NCBI RefSeq assembly: GCF_002434505.1
Contig: NZ_DJKE01000001.1
Span: 310,001 to 374,000, forward strand
DNA: 64,000 nt
Reading direction: 5' to 3'
From: Brevundimonas sp. UBA6550
Lineage (GTDB): Bacteria; Pseudomonadota; Alphaproteobacteria; Caulobacterales; Caulobacteraceae
Below are positions 28,117-35,366 of this stretch, piece after piece. The notes below the pieces were generated by a model, which was not told where the DNA came from, searched no databases, and worked only from the letters and a program-made list of their open reading frames with translations. The stretch's first letter is position 1, and every line of letters begins with the position of its first letter. The position numbers were made by a program, and so were the translations under genes.

Positions 28117-29865
28117 CTAGTTCAGGCCCGCATCGGCGCGGCGCGCACGCACGATCTCGGCCAGGTCCGCCATGATGCTCTCGGTCGTGGCCCAGCGCCC
28201 GGCGCCGCGTCCGCGACAGCGCCAGACCCGACCGTCCGCGCCGTAAACCTTCAGCGCATTGCCCTCGCCGCACAGGTTGGAGAACAGCGGATCGCCGTGG
28301 TCGGCGTTCAACGACACCGACGGGCTGATCACCCCGTCCTTCAGATGGGCGGCGCCGATCTGGCGCACCCCGCCCTCGGCGGAGGTGGCCTCGGTCAGGT
28401 GGTCGCGCGGCACGTCGCCATCGGGCGACCGGCCGAACGCCTCGTGGCACAGCAGCCGCACCTTGGCCGCCGCATCCAGCCCTTCCAGGTCCGACGAGGG
28501 GTCTTCCTCGGCGAAGCCCGCCGCGCGGGCGTCGGCCAGGGCCTCGCCGAAGGCCGCGCCGTCGCCCAGACGCTCCAGCATGAAGTTGACCGTGCCGTTC
28601 AGCACCGCCTCGAAGCCGACCACCTCGCCCGCCGCGCGGGCGGCGCGGACCGTCTCGACCATCGGCGCCCCGCCGCCGACCGAGGCCGACCAGAAGACGC
28701 GACGGCCGTGCTGTCGGGCCAGATCCTGCAGCCCGCCGGGATCGCGGCTGACCGCCTGTTTGTTGGCGCTGGCCACGTCGCAGCCGGCCTCCAGCGCGGC
28801 GCGGATCACCGCATGGCCCGCCTCGCCTTCCGACAGGGCCTCCAGCACGATGTCAGGTTTGCGTGACAGCAGCTCATCGGCGCTGGCCGTGAACAGAGAG
28901 GGCGGACAGGCCACGTCGCGCGGCTTCTTCGGATTACGCACCAGCACGCCCACCACGTCGTATCGCGGATCGACCAGCAGCCGGCCCAGGACCCCGCCGC
29001 CCACCACGCCGCAGCCGGCGACGGCCACCTTCAGCGGCGGCAGGGCCGGGGCCGGTCCGGGGGGCGCCGACTTGTCGCCGATCACCGTGCCGTCGGCCCG
29101 ATCAAGCGCCGCCACCTCGATCTCCACCCCCCGGCTTTCGCCCAGGTCGATGGCGTCGTGCTGCACCAGGGCGCCGCCCAGCTTGCGCGCCACATCCCAG
29201 GAGGCGCGGCGATAACGCAGGGCCGGGGCCGTCTTGTCGTTGGGGTCGTGATCGTAGAGACCGTCCACATCCTTGACCAGCCGCACCTTCTTCAGCCCCA
29301 GCTCGGCCGCCAGGAAGACCGCCGTCAGGTCCGATCCGCCGCGTCCCAGCAGGGCCACCCGCCCGTCGGGCCGCACGGCGCCGAAGCCGGGCACCACCAC
29401 CACCTCGTGCCGATCCAGCGCCTGTTTCAGATGGTCGGGCCGCAGGCCGCAGGGGCGCGAATGCTCCGGCTCGCCTTCCGCCACGATGCCCAGTTCGCGC
29501 ACCGACAGGGCGCAGGCGTCCAGGCCGATCCGGTCGCAGGCGATGGCGACCAGGGCCGCCGACTTCTCCTCGCCCAGGGCCACATAGCCGGGCAGGAGGT
29601 CGTTGGAATGGGCCAGGCCCAGCGCCCGCGCCTCGCCCAGCAGCCGATCCGTCGCCCCGCCGAAGGCCGAGACCACCGCCACCACCTTTCGCCCCGCCCG
29701 CACATGGCCATAGACGGCCGAGGCGACCAGCGGCGCCTCCGCCGGGCTGCGCAGGATGGACGAGCCGAACTTCAGCACCACCACCTCGGGCGCGGGATCG
29801 GCGGCGAGCCGACAATCGGGATCGAGCGGTTCGGATTTCTCTACGACGGCGAGGGAGGCGGACAT
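28117..29865 (-). CDS. Aspartate kinase-homoserine dehydrogenase fusion without ACT domains
   Basis: The 582-residue protein contains a complete aspartate kinase domain (residues about 30-260: VVVLKFGSSIL, VVAVVSAFGGATDRLL, ALGEEKSAALVA, LLGRGGSDLTAVFLAAELG, VKDVDGLYDHDPN), then a complete homoserine dehydrogenase domain (from about 270: VAVAGCGVVGGGVLGRL, SANKQAVS, SASVGGGAPMV, LNGTVNFML, EEDPSSDLEGLDAAAKVRLL). No ACT domain lies between or after them, unlike ThrA/MetL. It supplies aspartyl-phosphate and homoserine. It is the first gene of an operon with thrB and is preceded by a leader with an attenuator (29900-30047). Start ATG at 29865. Confidence 0.87.
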   Translation of the reverse strand: MSASLAVVEKSEPLDPDCRLAADPAPEVVVLKFGSSILRSPAEAPLVASAVYGHVRAGRKVVAVVSAFGGATDRLLGEARALGLAHSNDLLPGYVALGEEKSAALVAIACDRIGLDACALSVRELGIVAEGEPEHSRPCGLRPDHLKQALDRHEVVVVPGFGAVRPDGRVALLGRGGSDLTAVFLAAELGLKKVRLVKDVDGLYDHDPNDKTAPALRYRRASWDVARKLGGALVQHDAIDLGESRGVEIEVAALDRADGTVIGDKSAPPGPAPALPPLKVAVAGCGVVGGGVLGRLLVDPRYDVVGVLVRNPKKPRDVACPPSLFTASADELLSRKPDIVLEALSEGEAGHAVIRAALEAGCDVASANKQAVSRDPGGLQDLARQHGRRVFWSASVGGGAPMVETVRAARAAGEVVGFEAVLNGTVNFMLERLGDGAAFGEALADARAAGFAEEDPSSDLEGLDAAAKVRLLCHEAFGRSPDGDVPRDHLTEATSAEGGVRQIGAAHLKDGVISPSVSLNADHGDPLFSNLCGEGNALKVYGADGRVWRCRGRGAGRWATTESIMADLAEIVRARRADAGLN

Positions 29866-29899
29866 CGGGGTTCTCGGATTTCTGTGGGGAGCGTGGGGT

Positions 29900-29936
29900 G
29901 AAAAGAAAAACCCCGCCTGGCGGACCGGGCGGGGTT
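29900..29936 (-). terminator. Intrinsic terminator in the leader of the kinase-dehydrogenase gene (attenuator)
   Basis: On the minus strand AACCCCGCC (29936-29928) and GGCGGGGTT (29917-29909) form a 9-bp stem with a 10-nt loop, followed by a T-rich run TTTTTCTTTTC (29910-29900). No gene lies upstream on this strand within the region, so it is not a gene-end terminator but sits in the 5' leader, 35 bp before the ATG. An alternative pairing partner for its 5' arm lies at 29977-29984. Confidence 0.8.
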
Positions 29937-29966
29937 CGGGTTCTGCGTTCGCCTGTGTTCGGCGTG

Positions 29967-30047
29967 CTAAACTCGTCCCGCCCGACTGGGCATGGTGGTG
30001 GCGCCGGTCGTGCCGCCGATAATGGTTCCGCCGAGGATCGCGCCCAT
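29967..30047 (-). CDS. Thr/Ile-rich leader peptide ORF (26 aa), attenuator control
   Basis: ATG at 30047 opens a 26-codon ORF ending at TAG 29967. It has Thr at codons 8, 13, 14, 17 and 18 and Ile at 4, 9 and 10, i.e. 8 of 26 codons, grouped before the control hairpin. A GTG at 30113 could give a longer, 48-codon form. No good Shine-Dalgarno is seen. Codons 22-24 (CGGGCGGG, 29984-29977) are exactly complementary to CCCGCCCG (29933-29926) in the terminator 5' arm, so a stalled ribosome at the Thr codons would leave the antiterminator free. This is the classical thr-type design. Confidence 0.65.
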   Translation of the reverse strand: MGAILGGTIIGGTTGATTMPSRAGRV

Positions 30048-30165
30048 GCCGAAGACCGTCGCGGCGGCGCCGGCGACGGTGGAAACTTCGGCGATGAACG
30101 AGCGCTGCAGCACGGGACAGGTCCGGTTGAAATCTTCGCCTAGGGTGATTGGCGCACCCCCGGTC

Positions 30166-30171
30166 TGTCAA
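30166..30171 (-). promoter_or_regulatory. Candidate -35 box of the leader/kinase-dehydrogenase promoter
   Basis: TTGACA (30171-30166 on the minus strand) is a perfect -35 box. A -10 at the usual 17-nt spacing is poor (TCACCC). The start of the attenuator transcript would be about 30135. Moderate support from sequence only. Confidence 0.35.
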
Positions 30172-30300
30172 GCGCCCTTGGATGATTTTTTCACGACAAG
30201 GCGATTTCGGCCCGTTTCACACCCGATGCGGTCATGCCACGCCCGCATATAGGTGGAATTTTCCGCTTGACCGGCGCCGCCTGTTTGATCAACGTAAAGT

Positions 30301-30413
30301 CACTCATCAAGACCGGCTGAGGGATTAGGCCCTTTGACGCCGGGGCAACCATCGGGTTCCGCCCGAAACGGTGCCAACTCCTGCGGGGTCCTTCGGGCCG
30401 CGAGAGATGAGTG
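30301..30413 (+). promoter_or_regulatory. SAM-I (S-box) riboswitch upstream of metX-metB
   Basis: P1 pairs CACTCATC (30301-30308) with GATGAGTG (30406-30413), 8 bp perfect. Between them the S-box core is seen in order: CAAGA, GGCTGAGGGA, GGCCC, TGACGCCGGGGCAACC, GGTGCCAACTCCTGC and GAGAGATGAG. These match the SAM-I consensus blocks. Downstream, CCGCATCG (30448-30455) and CGATGCGG (30476-30483) form a perfect hairpin next to the metX start (30494), suggesting a translational platform; there is no T-run. SAM binding would reduce methionine gene expression. Confidence 0.88.
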
Positions 30414-30493
30414 GAGCATCGACGAGGCGACGCTCCACGATCTGTCACCGCATCGAGACCTTGCTGAGGCGAGAACGATGCGGACGACGATTG

Positions 30494-31549
30494 ATGACCC
30501 TGGCTGAAACATCCCTGCTTGAAGAGCCCTTCTGTCGGCCCCAGCCGATCGACACGCCGGTTGTGCGCGAACCGACGCGCGAACGCGGCGGCGCCCGCGA
30601 CGTCATCGTGCCCATCCCCGCCGACTTCCGCCTGGCTTCGGGCGAAAAGCTGAACCAACCCAATATCGTGGGTCGTCTGCACGGCCGCGTCGGGGCGCCT
30701 GTCGTCGTCGTCGCCGGCGGCATTTCGGCCGGGCGTTTCGTTCACCGCACCGAGACCAACGGCCTGGGCTGGTGGTCGGGCGCCGTGTCGGTGCGCGGCC
30801 CCATCGACCTGAGCCGATTCCAGGTTCTGGCCGTCGATTTCGCCCCCGGCGCCGAGTTCCTGGCTGCGCCCGTCACCATCACCACCCACGACCAGGCGCG
30901 CCTGCTGGCCCTGGTGCTGAACCATCTGAGGATCGAGCGGGTCGCCGCCTTCGTCGGCTGCTCTTACGGCGGCATGGTCGGCCTGGCCTTCGCCGAACTG
31001 TTCCCCGACTGGGCCGAACAGCTGATCGTGGTGTCCGCCGCACACCGCGCCCATCCCCAGGCCACCGCCTGGCGCGGCATCCAGCGCCGCATCCTGCAGT
31101 TCGCCGTCGCAGCCGGCCGCCCGGAGGAAGGCGTCGCCCTGGCCCGCGAACTGGCCATGACCACCTATCGCACGGCCGAGGAGTTCCACGACCGGTTCGA
31201 GACCACCGCGCCCACGGCCGTCGGCGGCGCCTATCCCGTCTGCGACTATCTGACGGCGCGGGGCCAGGCTTACCGCACCCACACCACCCCGGCCCGCTGG
31301 CTGTCGATGTCCGATTCCCTGGATCGCCACAGCGTGACCCCCGAGGCCATCAAGACCCCGGTCACCCTGATCGGCTTCACCTCCGACCGTCTAGTCCCGA
31401 TCGACGACATCCGCGAACTGGCCGCGCGGTTGCCGACCCTGTGGCGCTTCGTCGAGGCGCCCTCCCTCTTTGGCCACGACGCCTTTCTGAAGGAGGACGC
31501 CTTCGTCGGCGACATCCTCCGCGCCGCCTTCAAGGACATCAAAGCATGA
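30494..31549 (+). CDS. metX: Homoserine O-acyltransferase, MetX-like
   Basis: The 351-residue alpha/beta-hydrolase-fold acyltransferase begins MTLAETSLLEEPFCRPQP. It has the nucleophile motif GCSYGGMVGLAFAELFPDWA (Ser about residue 157) and the late His in LFGHDAFLKED, and Asp in FTSDRLVPIDDIREL. Whether it uses acetyl-CoA or succinyl-CoA cannot be told; MetX-type enzymes of this length with a GxSYGGM elbow can be succinyltransferases. ATG at 30494, 80 bp after the riboswitch. It overlaps metB by 4 nt. Confidence 0.88.
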   Translation: MTLAETSLLEEPFCRPQPIDTPVVREPTRERGGARDVIVPIPADFRLASGEKLNQPNIVGRLHGRVGAPVVVVAGGISAGRFVHRTETNGLGWWSGAVSVRGPIDLSRFQVLAVDFAPGAEFLAAPVTITTHDQARLLALVLNHLRIERVAAFVGCSYGGMVGLAFAELFPDWAEQLIVVSAAHRAHPQATAWRGIQRRILQFAVAAGRPEEGVALARELAMTTYRTAEEFHDRFETTAPTAVGGAYPVCDYLTARGQAYRTHTTPARWLSMSDSLDRHSVTPEAIKTPVTLIGFTSDRLVPIDDIRELAARLPTLWRFVEAPSLFGHDAFLKEDAFVGDILRAAFKDIKA

Positions 31550-32727
31550 CTTCCCGTCCCGCCAATCCGCACACCATCGCCGCCCGCACGGGCGTGGATT
31601 CGGACACGGCCCACGGCGCGGTCATGCCGCCGCTCTATCTGTCGTCCAACTATTCCTTCGCCGGCTTCGAGCAGAAGCGGAAGTACGACTACAGCCGCTC
31701 GGGCAACCCTACCCGCGACGTCCTGGCCGAGACCCTGACCGAGCTGGAAGGCGGCGCGGGCGCCGTCATCACCGCCACCGGCATGGCCGCCGTCGACCTG
31801 CCCCTGGCCCTGCTGGAGCCGGGCGATCTGCTGATCGCGCCGCACGACTGTTACGGCGGCACCTGCCGCCTGCTGAACGCCCGCGCCAAGAAGGGGCATT
31901 TTGAACTGCTGCTGGTCGATCAGGGCGATCCCGTCGCCTTCGAGGCCGCCTTGGCGCTGAAGCCCAAGCTGGTTCTGGTCGAGACCCCGTCCAACCCGCT
32001 GCTGCGCCTGGTCGATGTCGCCGACATCTGCACCCGCGCCCATGCGGCGGGCGCCAAGGTCGTCTGCGACAACACCTTCCTGTCGCCAGCGCTGCAGAAC
32101 CCGATCAAGCTGGGCGCCGACTTCGTGGTCCACTCGACGACCAAGTTCATCAACGGCCATTCCGACGTGGTCGGCGGCGCGGTCATCTCGGCCGACGCCG
32201 AGGATCATCAAACCCTGGCCTGGTGGGCCAACTGCACCGGCGTGACCGGCTCGCCCTTCGACGCCTATCTGACCCTGCGCGGCGTGCGGACCCTGTTCGC
32301 CCGTATCGAACGGCAACAGGCCACCGCCAGCAAGATCGCGGAGCTTCTGAACGCCCACCCGGCGGTCAAGGCCGTCCACTATCCGGGTCTGAAGTCGCAC
32401 CCCAGCCATGCCCTGGTCGCCGCCCAGCAGGCTGGCCCCGGCGCCATGCTCAGCTTCGAGCTGGAAGGCGGGACCGAGGCCGTGCGCGATCTGGTCGAGA
32501 CGCTGGAGATCTTCACCCTGGCCGAATCGCTGGGCGGCGTCGAAAGCCTGATCGCCCACCCCGCCACCATGACCCACGCCGCCATGACGCCGGAGCAGCG
32601 CGCCACCGCCGGCATCGGCGACGGTCTGGTCCGCCTGTCGGTCGGGCTGGAGCACGTCGAGGACCTGATCGCCGACCTGTTCCCGGCGCTGGACGCCCTG
32701 GCGCCCGCCAAGGCGGAAGCCGCATAA
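31546..32727 (+). CDS. metB: Cystathionine gamma-synthase
   Basis: The 393-residue PLP enzyme belongs to the Cys/Met metabolism family. The PLP lysine is in HSTTKFINGHSD (about residue 200); YDYSRSGNPTRDVLAETL and ETPSNPLLR are typical. EGGAGAVITATGMAAV contacts PLP. It makes cystathionine from O-acylhomoserine and cysteine; O-acylhomoserine sulfhydrylase (MetZ) cannot be excluded. It is translationally coupled to metX (ATGA at 31546). Confidence 0.9.
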   Translation: MTSRPANPHTIAARTGVDSDTAHGAVMPPLYLSSNYSFAGFEQKRKYDYSRSGNPTRDVLAETLTELEGGAGAVITATGMAAVDLPLALLEPGDLLIAPHDCYGGTCRLLNARAKKGHFELLLVDQGDPVAFEAALALKPKLVLVETPSNPLLRLVDVADICTRAHAAGAKVVCDNTFLSPALQNPIKLGADFVVHSTTKFINGHSDVVGGAVISADAEDHQTLAWWANCTGVTGSPFDAYLTLRGVRTLFARIERQQATASKIAELLNAHPAVKAVHYPGLKSHPSHALVAAQQAGPGAMLSFELEGGTEAVRDLVETLEIFTLAESLGGVESLIAHPATMTHAAMTPEQRATAGIGDGLVRLSVGLEHVEDLIADLFPALDALAPAKAEAA

Positions 32728-32779
32728 GTTTTCGCTTGCAGAGGGGACCGAACCGGGGCAAATGCGCCGCCCCGGCCGC

Positions 32780-32854
32780 GGTCCCTTCGTCTATCGGTTA
32801 GGACGTCAGGTTTTCAACCTGAAAAGAGGGGTTCGACTCCCCTAGGGACTGCCA
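32780..32854 (+). tRNA. tRNA-Glu (anticodon TTC)
   Basis: A 75-nt cloverleaf is visible. The acceptor is GGTCCCT/AGGGACT followed by discriminator G and encoded CCA (32852-32854). The T-arm is GAGGGGTTCGACTCCCCT. The anticodon arm CAGGT-TTTC-AACCTG gives anticodon TTC. U8 is present. It lies 52 bp after metB on the same strand. Confidence 0.95.
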
Positions 32855-33071
32855 CCGGCGACGCCTCCACCACCTTTCCGATCCGCCGCGTGGAGCGAAC
32901 GCTCCGCCCCCGGATTAACCTTCTGGTAATCACTATGTTCGGATCGCGGCGGTAAGCCATTCGATTCATGGACTTTTTTCGGACGCACTCAGGAACTATC
33001 CACAGAGACTGTGGTTAATTCACCGTGAACGCGGCGCAGAAGCGCCCTCCCCCTCCCGCACCGAGATCGTC
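32855..33071 (+). promoter_or_regulatory. AT-enriched intergenic with CtrA-like, DnaA-like and GANTC motifs
   Basis: Candidate sites are TTAA-N7-GTAA (32915-32929) and TTAA-N7-TGAA (33015-33029), each one base off the CtrA TTAA-N7-TTAA consensus; CTATCCACA (32996-33004), one base off the DnaA box; and GATTC near 32963, a CcrM GANTC site. No gene is seen here. All matches are short. Confidence 0.3.
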
Positions 33072-33338
33072 ATGTTTATCGCCATCGCCCGCCCGGCGGT
33101 GGAGCCCCAAGGCCCCGACGCCGTCGCCGTCCCCGGCTCTCCCGCCATCGCCGAACTGTCGCCTCGCGCCCTTCATGCGCGCCTTCTCGAAAACGCCGCT
33201 CTGCGCCGCCTGCGCGGGCTGGAACGCCGTCGCGAGCATCGGCTCGACGACGCCGACTACTGGCTTCACGCCGCCCCGATCGCCGTCAGAAAGGCCAGCG
33301 CCCTGCGCGAGGAACGCAGCTTCTCGCCCCTGCCCTGA
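33072..33338 (+). CDS. Small hypothetical protein (88 aa)
   Basis: The 88-residue ORF starts at ATG 33072 (weak GAGA upstream). It is Ala/Arg-rich with an amphipathic C-terminal part (LLENAALRRLRGLERRREHRLDDADYWLHAAP), probably helical. No signal peptide, membrane segment or known motif. It lies downstream of the AT-enriched region with CtrA-like sites. Overlapping frames on both strands are also open, so I am only moderately sure it is coding. Confidence 0.45.
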   Translation: MFIAIARPAVEPQGPDAVAVPGSPAIAELSPRALHARLLENAALRRLRGLERRREHRLDDADYWLHAAPIAVRKASALREERSFSPLP

Positions 33339-33417
33339 CACCCTTTATCTACCTCAGATGACTTTGTCTGTTATCAGGGGTTGTTCAGGCGCCCTGTGAT
33401 GTCCGACAACGACGGTC

Positions 33418-34587
33418 ATGGGCTCTGGCGTCGCGACACCTTCCGTCCGAAAGGCGATCCTGGTCACGGGGGGCGCGGGCTATGTCGGCGCCCATGTGTG
33501 CGAGGCCCTGGCCGCCGCCGGATATCGCCCCATTGTCATGGACAATCTGTCGACCGGCCGCCGCGCCTTCGTGCGCTGGGGTCCGCTGATTCAGGGCGAT
33601 GTCTGGGACGCCGAACTGGTGCGTCGGACCCTGGTCGAGCATGACATCCGCGCCGTCCTGCATTTCGCCGCCTCCTCCGTCGTGCCGGAATCGGTGCGGG
33701 CGCCGCTGGACTACTATCGCAACAATGTCGGCGGGCTGTTCGGCCTGTTGGGCGGGATGCGGGCGGCGGGCGTGAACAGCCTCGTCTTCTCCAGCACCTG
33801 CGCCGTCTATGGCGACCCCGGCGCGGGGCCCATCACGGAGCGGCAGGCGCCGGCGCCCGTCACCCCCTATGGCCGCTCCAAACTAGGGTGCGAGCAGATC
33901 CTGGCCGACGCCAGCGCCGCCCACGGCCTGAACGTCGTCGCCCTGCGCTACTTCAACGCCTGCGGGGCCTCGGCCTGCGGCCTGATCGGCGAGGACCGGC
34001 CGGTCGAAACCCATCTGATCCCCCGCGCCATGATGGCCCTGAAGGGCGGCGTCGACGATTTCGCCGTCCATGGAACCGACTATCCCACGCCGGACGGCAC
34101 GGCGGTCCGCGACTATGTCCATGTGTCCGACCTAGCCCAGGGCCATCTGTCGGCCTTGGCGCAACTGCTGCGGGGACGCAGCGGCTTTGCGGCCTACAAT
34201 CTCGGCGCCGGACAGGGCCATTCGGTGCGTCAGGTGCTGGCGGCGATCATGCGCCACAGCGGCCTGCGGCTGCCGGACATCTCGGGCGAACGTCGGGCCG
34301 GCGATCCGGCGCAGCTGGTTTCCGACATCGCCCTGGCCCGCCGCGACCTGGGGTTCGAGCCGCGTCGGTCCGACCTGTCCGCCATCGTCGCCAGCGCCTG
34401 GGCCTGGCACAGTCGCCTCAGCGCAGTTCGGGCATCCGGCGGCGCAGCGAGGCTTTCAGCTTTTCCAGCTTCTGGCCTGCGGATTTCGGCCGCACCCGCT
34501 TGCGATGCTCCAGTCCCGCGCCCCAACGCGCATGGACCGGCGCGTCCAGATGCGGATGGCGGTCGTGCTGATGGACGATGGGGCTGA
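33418..34587 (+). CDS. galE: UDP-glucose 4-epimerase, with tail overlapping the next gene
   Basis: The 389-residue SDR protein has the NAD motif GGAGYVGAHV, the catalytic YGRSK (Tyr about residue 149) and SSTCAVYGDP and HFAASSVV. Substrate-site blocks NACGASACGLIGEDRPVETHLIP and RDYVHVSDLAQGHLSAL are typical of GalE. The conserved region ends around residue 332 (SAWAWHS); the last 57 residues are Ala/Arg/Pro-rich and are read across the convergent gene's 3' end. It is probable that the original stop was lost. ATG at 33418. It converts UDP-glucose and UDP-galactose. Confidence 0.88.
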   Translation: MGSGVATPSVRKAILVTGGAGYVGAHVCEALAAAGYRPIVMDNLSTGRRAFVRWGPLIQGDVWDAELVRRTLVEHDIRAVLHFAASSVVPESVRAPLDYYRNNVGGLFGLLGGMRAAGVNSLVFSSTCAVYGDPGAGPITERQAPAPVTPYGRSKLGCEQILADASAAHGLNVVALRYFNACGASACGLIGEDRPVETHLIPRAMMALKGGVDDFAVHGTDYPTPDGTAVRDYVHVSDLAQGHLSALAQLLRGRSGFAAYNLGAGQGHSVRQVLAAIMRHSGLRLPDISGERRAGDPAQLVSDIALARRDLGFEPRRSDLSAIVASAWAWHSRLSAVRASGGAARLSAFPASGLRISAAPACDAPVPRPNAHGPARPDADGGRADGRWG

Positions 34588-35362
34588 TCCCGCCGTCGGG
34601 ATTGACCACCTTGCCGTCCTCGAACCTCAGCCGCTCGCCGGGCGTCAGGCCCAGGGTCGCCACCCGGCCGTAGTTGCCCCGCACCGTCGCCGCGACCAGG
34701 CCCTGATGGATGGCCAGGTTGAAGGCCGCCTGATCGGCGCCGAACGCCCCGCCGATCTCCGAACGCGGCGCGGACGCCAGCGTCAAAATCAACCGCGACA
34801 GGCGCGATACCTCCGCGCGCGGCCCGACCAGCGTCCCCACGCACAGACACGACTTGTCCGCCATCCGGTCCGCCTGAGCCTGACCGAACAGGGCGCGCAG
34901 ATATTTCATGTTGAAGGCGTGGTCGGCCAGCGGCCCGTCCGCCTCCACGAAGGCCTCCAGCCCTTGCGGCGCGGGCTCGAACGGCGGGGCCTGGAAGATC
35001 ACGTCGCGCACGTCGCAGGCCAGGGCGACGCCCGGCCGGTCGCCCAGCAGGCCCGCAAAGGCGACGAACCGCTGCATCACCGGATGGGGCGCCCAGCCGC
35101 GCCAGACCGGCGCATCCACGGCCATCACATCATGCTGGGCCAGAAAGGCGCGCAGGTCCGCGTCCCGGTCCACCACCAGGGCGACCGACCCGTCGAACAC
35201 GGCCCGCAGCGAGGTCACGAAGGGGGCGATGTCGGCGGCGTCGTATCCGGTGGCGTAGCCGACCACGGCATCGCCGTCGGGCAGGGGCGCGAATTCTTCC
35301 GTCGCCGCCAGCGCCTGGGCCAGCCAGTCCAGATAGTCCGACCGCGCCGCCCCCTGTTTCAT
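34418..35362 (-). CDS. Glycosyltransferase-like protein (GT-A type, unassigned)
   Basis: The 314-residue protein has GYATGYDAADIAPFVTSLR, a nucleotide-binding-like start, then ALACDVRDVIFQAPPFEP, where CDVRDV resembles a DxD metal/nucleotide-sugar motif, and later FGADQAAFNLAIHQGL, a common block of GT-A transferases. No membrane segment or signal. Substrates are unknown. It follows carA by 4 bp on the same strand and its 3' end overlaps galE by 170 bp on the other strand. Confidence 0.6.
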   Translation of the reverse strand: MKQGAARSDYLDWLAQALAATEEFAPLPDGDAVVGYATGYDAADIAPFVTSLRAVFDGSVALVVDRDADLRAFLAQHDVMAVDAPVWRGWAPHPVMQRFVAFAGLLGDRPGVALACDVRDVIFQAPPFEPAPQGLEAFVEADGPLADHAFNMKYLRALFGQAQADRMADKSCLCVGTLVGPRAEVSRLSRLILTLASAPRSEIGGAFGADQAAFNLAIHQGLVAATVRGNYGRVATLGLTPGERLRFEDGKVVNPDGGISPIVHQHDRHPHLDAPVHARWGAGLEHRKRVRPKSAGQKLEKLKASLRRRMPELR

Positions 35363-35366
35363 GGTC

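Noticed and set aside
29948..30171. Long Arg/His-rich frame upstream of the kinase-dehydrogenase fusion in its own frame
   Set aside because: Translation is low-complexity RRRR/HRR sequence across the leader and attenuator; the fusion starts at 29865.
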